Assembly (NCBI GenBank): GCA_021813405.1
Contig: JAKAKS010000012.1
Span: forward strand, 1 to 45,187
Source of the DNA: Nitrospirota bacterium
GTDB taxonomy: Bacteria > Nitrospirota > Thermodesulfovibrionia > Thermodesulfovibrionales > JdFR-88
Direction of reading: 5' to 3'
Length of the DNA: 45,187 nucleotides
Of the stretch, positions 6,950 to 13,865 are shown piece after piece (the first letter of the stretch is position 1; every line of letters begins with the position of its first letter). The notes below the pieces were generated by a model that was not told where the DNA came from, did not search any database, and saw nothing but the letters and a program-made list of their open reading frames with translations. The translations under genes were made by a program, and so were the position numbers.

Positions 6950-7291
6950 CTATTCCGTTTCCGCCGGGGTCACAACGGCCATAACCACCAGCCTTTCCCC
7001 AAGCGACGCCTTGAACCCGTGCGGGACCATCGGGTCACATATTATGGCCGTCTTTTCATCGGCCTCTATCTCCTGGTCTCCAACTATAAAAATGCCTTTA
7101 CCCTGCACGCAATACATCATCAGCCTTAAAGGCGCCTTGTGCGGGGCCAGCTCCTGGCCGGGTTCCAGGCACATAAGGGCCACCCGCATTTCCGGTGTTT
7201 CTGTGAGCATCTCCCTGGTTATCTTTGCAGAGTCGAACCTGATGGACTTCTTCAAATCAAGAACAACCGGACCAACCGTTTTCTCAGCCAT
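6950..7291 (-). CDS. Small cupin-fold protein
   Basis: This is a 113-residue single-domain cupin. The first cupin motif is degenerate (P-G-Q-E-L-A-P-H-K-A-P near residue 48), followed by V-Q-G-K-G-I-F-I-V-G-D. The second motif contains D-P-M-V-P-H-G-F. Two histidines could hold a metal, but the usual H-x-H pair is absent, so it may bind ligand without full metal coordination. AGGAGG lies four bases before the ATG. It starts a three-gene operon read away from the RuBisCO-like/hgc operon, so the two operons share one divergent control region. The ligand is unknown. Confidence 0.75.
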   Translation of the reverse strand: MAEKTVGPVVLDLKKSIRFDSAKITREMLTETPEMRVALMCLEPGQELAPHKAPLRLMMYCVQGKGIFIVGDQEIEADEKTAIICDPMVPHGFKASLGERLVVMAVVTPAETE

Positions 7292-7327
7292 ATTGCCTCC
7301 TTTTTAAAGGGTTCCCCCTCTGCCTGC

Positions 7328-7356
7328 CTTATAATTCTATCTTAACAGAAGGGCAA
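7328..7356 (-). promoter_or_regulatory. Sigma70-type promoter of the cupin-DUF3786-radical SAM operon
   Basis: On the minus strand TTGCCC (7356-7351) and TATAAG (7333-7328) are 17 bp apart, placing the transcript start near 7320, about 30 nt before the cupin ATG. Confidence 0.55.
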
Positions 7357-7386
7357 TTTTGACCTGTTAAAGAGTTTCGATTATTC

Positions 7387-7416
7387 TTGACAATTCCGCA
7401 CCTCTTTTTGTATATT
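7387..7416 (+). promoter_or_regulatory. Sigma70-type promoter of the RuBisCO-like/hgcAB operon
   Basis: A consensus TTGACA (7387-7392) and TATATT (7411-7416) are separated by 18 bp. Transcription would start near 7423 and leave a leader of about 290 nt before the first gene. The spacer resembles those of two other promoters in this window (43082-43111 and 44914-44943). Confidence 0.6.
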
Positions 7417-7457
7417 AAATTTCACAAGAAGGCACTTAATGGTCTTCTTTCCCTTCA

Positions 7458-7499
7458 AGGTCCTGCCCGCGCCCACTCGGTCAGGACCTAACCCTTTTT
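7458..7499 (+). terminator. Hairpin with T-run in the leader of the RuBisCO-like/hgcAB operon
   Basis: AGGTCCTG (7458-7465) pairs perfectly with CAGGACCT (7482-7489), with inner CCG/CGG pairs. A short gap and five T residues follow (7495-7499). It lies about 35 nt after the predicted transcript start, so it could act as an attenuator or end a small RNA. No known riboswitch class is recognisable in the remaining leader (7500-7713). Confidence 0.5.
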
Positions 7500-7713
7500 A
7501 AGGGCCTGTCTTGAAATGCTTCCGGCCGCATGAGGCTGAAATCGCGGCATACTGAGTCATCAAAGCCATGGAGCTTGGACGAGGTTATCAAGCGAGCTTT
7601 CGGCGTAAACTAAAGTACAAAAGGAACATGCCTTTTCCTTAAGACTACCCAAAGTCATATTCAGACGGTTAACAGGCCTTTAATTACTTGCGCCAAGAAT
7701 ATTATTATATTTG

Positions 7714-8883
7714 ATGGAATCTACCCCGCATTCGCGCGCTCCTGAAATCTCTGTAACTTATATGATCTCGCATGCAAACCCGGAAAAAATAGCCGGAGAA
7801 ATAGCGCTTGAACAGACGGTCGAGATGCCCAGGGCGGCCGTCAGCAATGAACAGATACTGTCCGAAATCACAGGCAGGGTTATCTCAATCGAAAAACATG
7901 AAGGCAGCGGTTGTATCGCCAACATCTCTTATCCTGCCTCGGTATCTAATTTTGAAATCCCTCAGTTTCTGAATCTTCTGTATGGCAATATCTCTTTCAA
8001 GCCCGGGATCAGGATTGTTGGCCTGGACCTCCCTGAAGAATTCCTCCTGGCTTTCAGGGGGCCAAGATTCGGGATAGAGGGGATAAGGAAACTTCTTGGC
8101 GTTTTTAACAGGCCGCTTGTTTCTACGGCCTTGAAGCCGATGGGCTCAACCGCGGAGGACCTTGCCCATATGTGCTACCGTTTTGCGCTTGGGGGCATAG
8201 ATATAATCAAAGACGACCACGGGCTTGCCGATTTCCCTTTCTGCCCGTTTCGTGACAGGGTGGCCGCATGCATGCATGCAATAAACAGGGCGCAGCGGGA
8301 GACAGGCAAAAAAACACTTTACTTCCCCAATATAACGGGACGTTTTGAAAAGATTCTGGATGATGTTGATTTTGCGGTATCGGAAGGCGTGGGCGGGATA
8401 CTCATCTCTCCTTTTCTGGTGGGATTTGATTGCGTGCGCCACATAGCGGAAAATGAAACCATTGGCAAGCCGGTAATGTCTCATCCCGCCTTCTGCGGAA
8501 GTCTTTTCTCCGGGGCAGGTACGGGGATAGCGCCGGAGATCGTCCTCGGAACATTGTTCAGGCTGATAGGCATTGACAGCTCGGTTTATCCAAACTACGG
8601 AGGCCGGTTCAGTTTTACCAAAGAGACATGCAGCCTGATTGCCGCCAGCCTGAGAGGGCACTTGGGCCATATGAGGCCGGCCCTGCCAACACCGGCCGGC
8701 GGAATAGACTTAAAAAATATTGCCGATGTAGTGCATTTTTATGGCAATGATATTATCCTGCTTATAGGCGGCTCATTATATGAGCGCCCTGGCGCGCTGG
8801 AAGACAGTGCCCGGTTTTTTTGTGACAAAGTTACAGAAGCCTCAAAAAATCGAAGATATACTACTACGGAGAGTGAATCATGA
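7714..8883 (+). CDS. RuBisCO-like protein (form IV), probable methylthio-sugar phosphate isomerase
   Basis: The 389-residue protein is homologous to the RuBisCO large chain but is not a carboxylase. The active-site lysine is kept (Lys141 in T-A-L-K-P-M-G). The carbamylated-lysine motif reads G-G-I-D-I-I-K166-D-D168-H169-G, where true RuBisCO has K-D-D/N-E, so the metal-binding Glu is His, as in form IV proteins. In Rhodospirillum rubrum such a protein isomerises 5-methylthioribulose-1-phosphate to 1-methylthioxylulose-5-phosphate, and a cupin then releases methanethiol and gives deoxyxylulose-5-phosphate. Here a cupin overlaps it by ATGA, which favours that role. An apionate-type decarboxylase is the main alternative. 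I prefer the ATG at 7714 to the TTG before it; a TATTAT 8 nt upstream may give a second, leaderless transcript. Confidence 0.8.
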   Translation: MESTPHSRAPEISVTYMISHANPEKIAGEIALEQTVEMPRAAVSNEQILSEITGRVISIEKHEGSGCIANISYPASVSNFEIPQFLNLLYGNISFKPGIRIVGLDLPEEFLLAFRGPRFGIEGIRKLLGVFNRPLVSTALKPMGSTAEDLAHMCYRFALGGIDIIKDDHGLADFPFCPFRDRVAACMHAINRAQRETGKKTLYFPNITGRFEKILDDVDFAVSEGVGGILISPFLVGFDCVRHIAENETIGKPVMSHPAFCGSLFSGAGTGIAPEIVLGTLFRLIGIDSSVYPNYGGRFSFTKETCSLIAASLRGHLGHMRPALPTPAGGIDLKNIADVVHFYGNDIILLIGGSLYERPGALEDSARFFCDKVTEASKNRRYTTTESES

Positions 8884-9263
8884 GCAGCATTCATCGCTTT
8901 AACGGCGAGGAGGGCAACTTTAACTGGGAAGGGGCAATCCCAAGGGACTATTGCAAGCCAGGCACCAGGGGGGCCGAGGGGAAAATCCTGATCGGGAAGG
9001 CCGATGGCGCAACGAACTTTATTGTACGGTATTTCCGCGTGGCCCCCGGCGGATCGAGCGCCCCGGAAAGCCATCCCCACGATCACGGGATTGTAATCCT
9101 CCACGGGCGGGCGCGTATTCTGCTTGGTGAAAAGGAAGTGCAGGCAGGCCCGCGTGACGCAATTTATATAAGCCCAAATGAGGCGCATCAAATACAGCCT
9201 ATTGGAGACGAGCCACTTGGCTTCCTCTGCATTGTGCCGCCAAAAGACAGCGAGATCGGTTGA
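8880..9263 (+). CDS. Cupin protein, probable methylthioxylulose-5-phosphate sulfurylase-type enzyme
   Basis: This 127-residue single-domain cupin has metal-ligand histidines in the first motif, S-H-P-H-D-H-G followed by L-H-G-R-A-R, and a second motif with Y-I-S-P-N-E-A-H-Q-I. Its start overlaps the stop of the RuBisCO-like gene (ATGA), with GGAGAG upstream, so the two are translationally coupled. In R. rubrum a cupin beside the RuBisCO-like gene removes methanethiol from 1-methylthioxylulose-5-phosphate, feeding deoxyxylulose-5-phosphate to isoprenoid synthesis; gene order here suggests the same reaction. That is inference from context. The sequence itself shows only a metal-dependent cupin. 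hgcA follows after 18 bp. Confidence 0.7.
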   Translation: MSSIHRFNGEEGNFNWEGAIPRDYCKPGTRGAEGKILIGKADGATNFIVRYFRVAPGGSSAPESHPHDHGIVILHGRARILLGEKEVQAGPRDAIYISPNEAHQIQPIGDEPLGFLCIVPPKDSEIG

Positions 9264-9281
9264 TGTATATGGGCGTTCTTA

Positions 9282-10373
9282 ATGCCTGAAATAAAGCTCA
9301 CCATCGCTCCTGGGACTTTCAAGGAGCTGAAAAAGCCTCCGTATGCGACCGGCACGGTCCAATCCGCTATCGGAAAGGTCTGGCAAGTCCCCGCAGAATT
9401 GACCACGGCTGACAAATTCGGAATATTCAGGTGCAGGACCAGCGCCTACCGTAACGATTACAAAGTGGAGCCAGGCTTATACGCCATAGGCCAGCCCGGT
9501 GGCGCTTCGGACATTATCGTTACCGCCAACTACAAGTACAGCTTCGACGTAGTCAGGCGGGCACTTAAAGGCATGAGCGCCTGGATACTTGTTCTGAACA
9601 CAAAAGGAATCAACGTTTGGTGCGCCGCGGGGAAAGGCACGTTCGGGACTGCGGAGCTGATAAAGAGGATGCAGCTTGCCCAACTGGATAAATTATCGGA
9701 GCGCAAAACAATAATCCTGCCCCAGCTTGGCGCGGTGGGCATAAGCGCGCACGAGGTCAGAAAGGCTACGGGCTTCAAGGTTGTTTACGGCCCCGTGCAT
9801 GCAAAGGACTTAAGGGCGTTCATAAGTGCGGGACACAAGGCAACAAAAGAGATGCGCACAATGGAATTCCCGATAACAAGCAGGATGGCGCTTGTGCCCA
9901 TGGAAGTAATCCCCATGCTAAAAAAATATCCGTTTTTCGCACTCATAGTGCTTCTGGCTTTCGGGCTTGAGCCATCAGGGATACTCTTTAAAAACGCCAT
10001 TGGGGGCGGGCTGCCGTTTCTTGCCTTCGGGCTGGGCTCAATATTTACGGGCGCGGCTTTGACGCCAGCGCTCCTGCCCTTTATCCCGACCAGATCGTTT
10101 GCGGTAAAAGGCTGGATCACGGGGGTTGTGGGTACAGGTTTGCTAATGTCAGCCTTCCCGCATTTTAATACAATCCTTCTAGGCATAACCCTGTTGTTTT
10201 TCCCGGTGGCAAGCTCCTATATAGCGCTCCAGTTCACCGGGTCAACAACATTCACCGGCATGTCCGGAGTGAATAAGGAGTTAAAGACCAGCATACCTAT
10301 ATATCTGTTTTCCGTTGCTGTTTCGGTTTTGCTGCTGATTGTTTACAAGATTATTGAATGGAGGGTTTTGTGA
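9282..10373 (+). CDS. hgcA: Mercury-methylating corrinoid protein HgcA
   Basis: The 363-residue protein has an N-terminal corrinoid-binding domain related to the CdhD/CFeSP family and a C-terminal membrane domain of about five helices (from about residue 215). The diagnostic HgcA cap-helix motif is present as G-I-N-V-W-C-A-A-G-K-G; Cys114 would be the lower axial ligand to cobalt. HgcA transfers a methyl group from the corrinoid to Hg(II), on the cytoplasmic side of the inner membrane, with HgcB as electron donor. The ATG follows the cupin stop by 18 bp with only a weak ribosome site, and the last bases overlap hgcB. Length agrees with known HgcA proteins (about 340-380). The motif and the adjacent HgcB make this call firm. 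Confidence 0.95.
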   Translation: MPEIKLTIAPGTFKELKKPPYATGTVQSAIGKVWQVPAELTTADKFGIFRCRTSAYRNDYKVEPGLYAIGQPGGASDIIVTANYKYSFDVVRRALKGMSAWILVLNTKGINVWCAAGKGTFGTAELIKRMQLAQLDKLSERKTIILPQLGAVGISAHEVRKATGFKVVYGPVHAKDLRAFISAGHKATKEMRTMEFPITSRMALVPMEVIPMLKKYPFFALIVLLAFGLEPSGILFKNAIGGGLPFLAFGLGSIFTGAALTPALLPFIPTRSFAVKGWITGVVGTGLLMSAFPHFNTILLGITLLFFPVASSYIALQFTGSTTFTGMSGVNKELKTSIPIYLFSVAVSVLLLIVYKIIEWRVL

Positions 10374-10666
10374 AATACATCTCAAAAGTGGTCAGCCTTA
10401 AATTGAATGCCGAAAAATGCGTTGGCTGCGGGATGTGCCTTGAGGTGTGCCCGCATAATGTTTTAAGAATGGAAGGCAGAAAGGCCGTAATTGCTGATTT
10501 GGACGGCTGCATGGAATGCGGGGCCTGTATGACAAATTGCGCATTCGGCGCGATTACGGTTAATAAAGGCGTAGGCTGCGCGGCTGCCATAATCAACAGC
10601 CTCCTCTACGGCGGAGAGCCCTCGTGCGATTGCAGCGGAGGAAAAGGCAGGGATAGCTGCTGCTAG
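10370..10666 (+). CDS. hgcB: Ferredoxin-like mercury methylation protein HgcB
   Basis: The 98-residue protein has two 4Fe-4S motifs: C17-V-G-C20-G-M-C23-x3-C27-P and C47-M-E-C50-G-A-C53-x3-C57. HgcB-specific features follow: Cys70 in G-V-G-C-A-A-A, matching the conserved cysteine after the clusters, and a terminal vicinal pair Cys97-Cys98. HgcB reduces the corrinoid of HgcA and may deliver mercury through its C-terminal thiols. I chose the GTG at 10370: GGAGGG lies four bases upstream, and the GTG overlaps the hgcA TGA (GTGA). An ATG four codons earlier is possible, but its own ribosome site is poor. The extra C-terminal C-D-C near residue 86 adds more thiols than the minimal pattern. Confidence 0.95.
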   Translation: MKYISKVVSLKLNAEKCVGCGMCLEVCPHNVLRMEGRKAVIADLDGCMECGACMTNCAFGAITVNKGVGCAAAIINSLLYGGEPSCDCSGGKGRDSCC

Positions 10667-10863
10667 GCCGCTCATGAACTTTTATTAGAATCGTGGATTG
10701 GGCTGCTAATTCGATCTTGTATCCACATTCACTTTCACCCATTAAAGACATCTCTTTATCTTAAGCCTTATTCAAAACCCTTAACGCCTTCCTGTTGTCT
10801 GATGTGCTCAAACGGCTATTAGCGGTAGAAGTCAAAAAAGGTAATTATCTGAAGAGGGACATT

Positions 10864-10893
10864 AATTATGCCATCATGAATTATGCCATCATG
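10864..10893. repeat. Tandem direct repeat, 15 bp x 2
   Basis: AATTATGCCATCATG is present twice with no gap and no mismatch (10864-10878 and 10879-10893). It lies between converging operons and has no obvious role. Confidence 0.85.
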
Positions 10894-10939
10894 CCCGTGC
10901 GCCTTTAATCGGGTACCCATTTTTATTATTTTAAATTGT

Positions 10940-10959
10940 ATTCCCGCCGGCGCGGGAAT
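10940..10959. repeat. ATTCCCGC/GCGGGAAT palindrome, copy 1
   Basis: Eight-base arms enclose CGGC. The same arms recur at 17416-17435 around AGAG, so this is a small dispersed hairpin element common in Gram-negative intergenic DNA. In minus-strand RNA it sits just past the ribBA stop and could serve as a 3'-end structure. Confidence 0.7.
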
Positions 10960-10970
10960 GGCTGAGCAGG

Positions 10971-12182
10971 CTAAACGTTTTCGAGCAGATGCCCCAGCTT
11001 GTTCTTCTTTGTCTGGAGGTAAATCACGTTTTTATCGTGCGGTTTGCTCTCTATGGGCACCCTCTCCATCACCTTCAGGCCATAGCCCTCCAGCCCCACT
11101 ATCTTCTTGGGGTTATTGGTAAGGAGCCTCATCTTCTTTATCCCAAGGTCCACAAGTATCTGGGCGCCCACGCCGTAATCCCTCAGGTCCGCCTTGAAGC
11201 CAAGCTTAAGATTGGCCTCCACAGTGTCCAGCCCTTTTTCCTGAAGCTCGTAAGCCTGAAGCTTGTTTACAAGCCCTATGCCCCGGCCTTCCTGCCTCAT
11301 GTAGAGGATCACGCCTTTCCCCTCTTTTTCTATGATGCGCATGGCGGTGTGCAGCTGCTCACCACAGTCGCACCTGCGGGAGCCGAACACATCGCCGGTA
11401 AGGCATTCCGAATGCACCCTCACCAGCACGCTTCCGCCCTGCCGGATATCGCCTTTTATGAGAGCTATATGCACGTTTTCATCTACCTGGTTGCCGTAGG
11501 CTATGGCCCTGAAATCTCCGAAGTCCGTCGGCAGCTTTATATCGGCAAGCCGTTTTACAAGGCGCTCGGTTTTCATCCTGTAATTGATCAGGTCTTTTAC
11601 CGTTATGATCTTCAGCTTGTGCGTATTTGCAAATTCCATCAGTTCCGGCACGCGCGCCATCGTGCCGTCGTCGCTCATTATCTCGCATATAACACCCGCT
11701 GGGTACAGCCCGGCAAGCCTTGCCAGGTCCACGGAGCCTTCGGTCTGGCCGGCCCTCTGCAGCACCCCGCCCCTTTTAGCGCGCAGTGGAAACACATGAC
11801 CCGGCCTTGCAAGATCGCCCGGTTTTGTTTTCGGGTTTATGGCTGTAAGTATGGTTACCGCCCTGTCGTGTGCCGATATGCCGGTTGTCACGCCTTTTTT
11901 TGCCTCGATGGATACCGTAAAGGCCGTGCCGAACGAGGACGTGTTTATCTCGGCCATCATCGGCAGTTCCAGTTCCTCAACCCGCTCCGGCACAAGCGAG
12001 AGGCATACAAGCCCTCTTCCGTATTTGGCCATGAAGTTAATTGCTTGCGGCGTCACCTTCTCTGCCGCCATGCAGAGGTCGCCCTCGTTTTCCCTGTCCT
12101 CGTCGTCGCAGAGGATTACCATGCCCCCCTGGGCTATTTCTTCCAGTGCCTCTTCTATCGTATTGAACTTGTATTTTTTCAT
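10971..12182 (-). CDS. ribBA: Bifunctional 3,4-dihydroxy-2-butanone-4-phosphate synthase / GTP cyclohydrolase II
   Basis: This 403-residue fusion supplies both precursors of riboflavin. Residues 1 to about 200 form the RibB domain, turning ribulose-5-phosphate into dihydroxybutanone phosphate; the acidic metal-binding loop [10 protein letters not shown] is at 26-35. Residues from about 205 on form the RibA domain, opening GTP. Its zinc ligands are Cys260, Cys271 and Cys273 in [17 protein letters not shown], and R-Q-E-G-R-G-I-G follows. All key residues are present in both halves. It begins 6 bp after the ribE stop, at the end of the operon starting with the ROK kinase. A long open frame on the opposite strand is an artefact of codon bias. 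Confidence 0.96.
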   Translation of the reverse strand: MKKYKFNTIEEALEEIAQGGMVILCDDEDRENEGDLCMAAEKVTPQAINFMAKYGRGLVCLSLVPERVEELELPMMAEINTSSFGTAFTVSIEAKKGVTTGISAHDRAVTILTAINPKTKPGDLARPGHVFPLRAKRGGVLQRAGQTEGSVDLARLAGLYPAGVICEIMSDDGTMARVPELMEFANTHKLKIITVKDLINYRMKTERLVKRLADIKLPTDFGDFRAIAYGNQVDENVHIALIKGDIRQGGSVLVRVHSECLTGDVFGSRRCDCGEQLHTAMRIIEKEGKGVILYMRQEGRGIGLVNKLQAYELQEKGLDTVEANLKLGFKADLRDYGVGAQILVDLGIKKMRLLTNNPKKIVGLEGYGLKVMERVPIESKPHDKNVIYLQTKKNKLGHLLENV

Positions 12183-12188
12183 TTCGTT

Positions 12189-12842
12189 TTAACCCTTGAT
12201 GAACCCCGCTTCCCCAAGCGCTTTCATAAGCGATCCGCCGGAGGAGCCTATGCCTTGCCGGGCCACAAATTTAGCCACGTACTTGCCGATTATGTCCGAT
12301 TCCAGGTTAACTGCCGCGCCTGGCTCCTTAAACCCTATGGTAGTGTTGGCCAGGGTATGCGGTATTATAACAATAGTAAACGCCCCGGCAAGCACTTCCA
12401 CAACTGTAAGACTTATCCCGTCCACGGCAACAGACCCTTTTGGCACAAGATAATCCAGCACCACAGGGGGCGCCTCAATCGTGATCTTTACCGTCTCGCC
12501 CAGCTGCTGCCTGGAACGCACCCTTCCGGTTGCGTCCACGTGGCCCGTAACCATGTGGCCGCCAAGCTGGTCAGAAGCGCGCAAAGCGGTCTCCAGGTTC
12601 ACCTTCTCACCCTGCTTAAGGCCGCCAAGGACGGTGCTTTTAAGCGTTTCCCCCGAAAGGTCGAAGGCAAGCACGCCGTCTTTTTTCCCCGCCACGGTTA
12701 GGCAGGCCCCATTTACAGCGATGCTGTCGCCAAGGGCCGCTTCCGCAGCAAACGCCTCAGCCTTCACGCCGAGGACCGCGCCGCCCGGCTTTATGGCAAG
12801 CGACACCACCTCAGCCAGCCCTCTTACCAGCCCTGTAAACAT
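12189..12842 (-). CDS. ribE: Riboflavin synthase, alpha chain
   Basis: The 217-residue protein joins two lumazine molecules to form riboflavin in the cytoplasm. It starts with the invariant M-F-T-G-L-V and shows the internal duplication of two lumazine-binding barrels: G-D-S-I-A-V-N-G-A-C-L-T-V in the first and G-S-V-A-V-D-G-I-S-L-T-V in the second. Between them lies H-M-V-T-G-H-V-D-A-T-G. Length is typical. Its ATG overlaps the preceding gene's stop by one base (TAATG), and ribBA follows 6 bp later, so the two riboflavin genes are co-expressed. Lumazine synthase (ribH) and RibD are not in this window. Confidence 0.95.
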   Translation of the reverse strand: MFTGLVRGLAEVVSLAIKPGGAVLGVKAEAFAAEAALGDSIAVNGACLTVAGKKDGVLAFDLSGETLKSTVLGGLKQGEKVNLETALRASDQLGGHMVTGHVDATGRVRSRQQLGETVKITIEAPPVVLDYLVPKGSVAVDGISLTVVEVLAGAFTIVIIPHTLANTTIGFKEPGAAVNLESDIIGKYVAKFVARQGIGSSGGSLMKALGEAGFIKG

Positions 12843-13189
12843 TAGCCGCCCTCTTGCTTGGGGGACTCGATATCAAAAGAAAAATTCAGCTTCTTGTGAT
12901 ACTGGTTGAAAAGGCTAACTGTTTCCGACCAGCTTGCCTGGGCCCTGAACTGCCCGTTTTCAAGCGTTACGGACAGATTCTCCGGGTCAAGCGGCACATG
13001 AAGCCTTTTGGCTTTGTCCAGTATCTTGGCAGTGGCGTCGTCCGTTGATTGCAGTTCGAACTTCAATATCTCTTTAACGTCAGACTTGAAGGTCAATTCC
13101 CGGTCGTAGGGCCCAACAAACTGCACGGTGGTATATATGGCCAGGCCCAGAAGCGCAATGAAAAATGCTGCTTTAATCCAGGCGCACAC
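12842..13189 (-). CDS. Small single-pass membrane protein, DUF4845-like
   Basis: The 115-residue protein starts with GTG. It has one N-terminal hydrophobic helix (about residues 5-25) and a soluble, probably periplasmic domain with alternating charge. Small proteins of this layout are often found beside lepB, and I suggest DUF4845-like with modest confidence. Its start overlaps the end of lepB by 17 bp, and its stop overlaps the ribE start by one base, so it is translated as part of the operon. No catalytic motif is seen. The pilin-like layout next to signal peptidase I could mean it is a substrate or partner, but that is only a guess. Confidence 0.65.
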   Translation of the reverse strand: MCAWIKAAFFIALLGLAIYTTVQFVGPYDRELTFKSDVKEILKFELQSTDDATAKILDKAKRLHVPLDPENLSVTLENGQFRAQASWSETVSLFNQYHKKLNFSFDIESPKQEGG

Positions 13190-13838
13190 TCTTTACAAGT
13201 TCTCCCATTCGTTTAAACAGCGGGGCATGGTGCCAGTCTCCATCCCAGGACCAGTAGATTATAAACGCCTTGCCCTGTATATCGTCGTATGGCACAAACC
13301 CCCAGTAGCGGCTGTCGTAACTGCGATCCCTGTTGTCGCCCATAACGAAGAATTCTCCCTGGGGCACTCTAACCGGCCCGAAATTGTCCCTGGGGTCGCC
13401 GCTGCTGGCCGGCATGTCACCCGGTTCCACATGCTGGGTAAAGGAATCGTTTGTCCTTTTGCCGTTAATATAGACAACCTTGTCCCTCTCTAAAACAATG
13501 TCTCCCGGTACTCCTATTACCCTTTTTATGAAGTCCCTGCTGGGGTCCTTGGGGAACTTAAAGACTATTACATCGCCTCTTTCCGGCGGCCTGATGACAA
13601 GCACTCTCTTATGGGTAAAAGGTATAACCGTGCCGTAAAGAAACTTGTTTACAAGCAGATGATCGCCTACAACAAGGGTTGGCTTCATGGAACCCGAGGG
13701 TATCTTGAACGCCTGCACCACGTAGGCCCTGATTATAAGGGCCAACACAAGGGCAGTAAGGATGGCCTCCAGATATTCCCAAAATACTCTTCTGGCCGAT
13801 TTTGTCCCGGCTTGCTTGCCGGCCTGGACTGTAGACAT
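13173..13838 (-). CDS. lepB: Signal peptidase I
   Basis: The 221-residue inner-membrane serine protease removes signal peptides from exported proteins. After a basic start, a hydrophobic anchor spans about residues 24-42. The nucleophile is Ser50 in P-S-G-S-M-K-P-T, and the general base is Lys105 in R-D-F-I-K-R-V-I-G-V-P-G-D. A late G-D-N-R-D-R-S-Y-D-S-R-Y-W-G motif matches box E. Length is short, as in many non-enteric bacteria, with a single anchor. It follows lepA by 27 bp, the classical lepA-lepB pairing, and overlaps the small membrane protein gene downstream. Confidence 0.96.
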   Translation of the reverse strand: MSTVQAGKQAGTKSARRVFWEYLEAILTALVLALIIRAYVVQAFKIPSGSMKPTLVVGDHLLVNKFLYGTVIPFTHKRVLVIRPPERGDVIVFKFPKDPSRDFIKRVIGVPGDIVLERDKVVYINGKRTNDSFTQHVEPGDMPASSGDPRDNFGPVRVPQGEFFVMGDNRDRSYDSRYWGFVPYDDIQGKAFIIYWSWDGDWHHAPLFKRMGELVKSVRLD

Positions 13839-13865
13839 GATTTTTTATATTAACTCATTGACGGA

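Larger units (their letters stand above)
10667..10970. other. Intergenic region between converging hgcB and ribBA
   Basis: No gene is evident in these 304 bp. It holds a perfect tandem 15-bp repeat (10864-10893) and a small palindrome (10940-10959). Since the flanking operons converge, it should contain their transcription ends, but no hairpin with a long T-run is seen. Confidence 0.6.

Noticed and set aside
7500-7713. SAM, SAH, TPP or cobalamin riboswitch
   Set aside because: None of the conserved cores could be matched by eye. The leader is reported as unexplained instead.
7714-8883. True CO2-fixing RuBisCO large chain
   Set aside because: The metal-binding Glu of the K-D-D-E motif is His, other active-site residues differ, and no small subunit or phosphoribulokinase is nearby. 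Form IV fits better.
10989-12701. 570-codon open frame opposite ribBA and ribE
   Set aside because: It mirrors two well-conserved genes in the other strand, is rich in His, Tyr and Arg without motifs, and is explained by codon bias.
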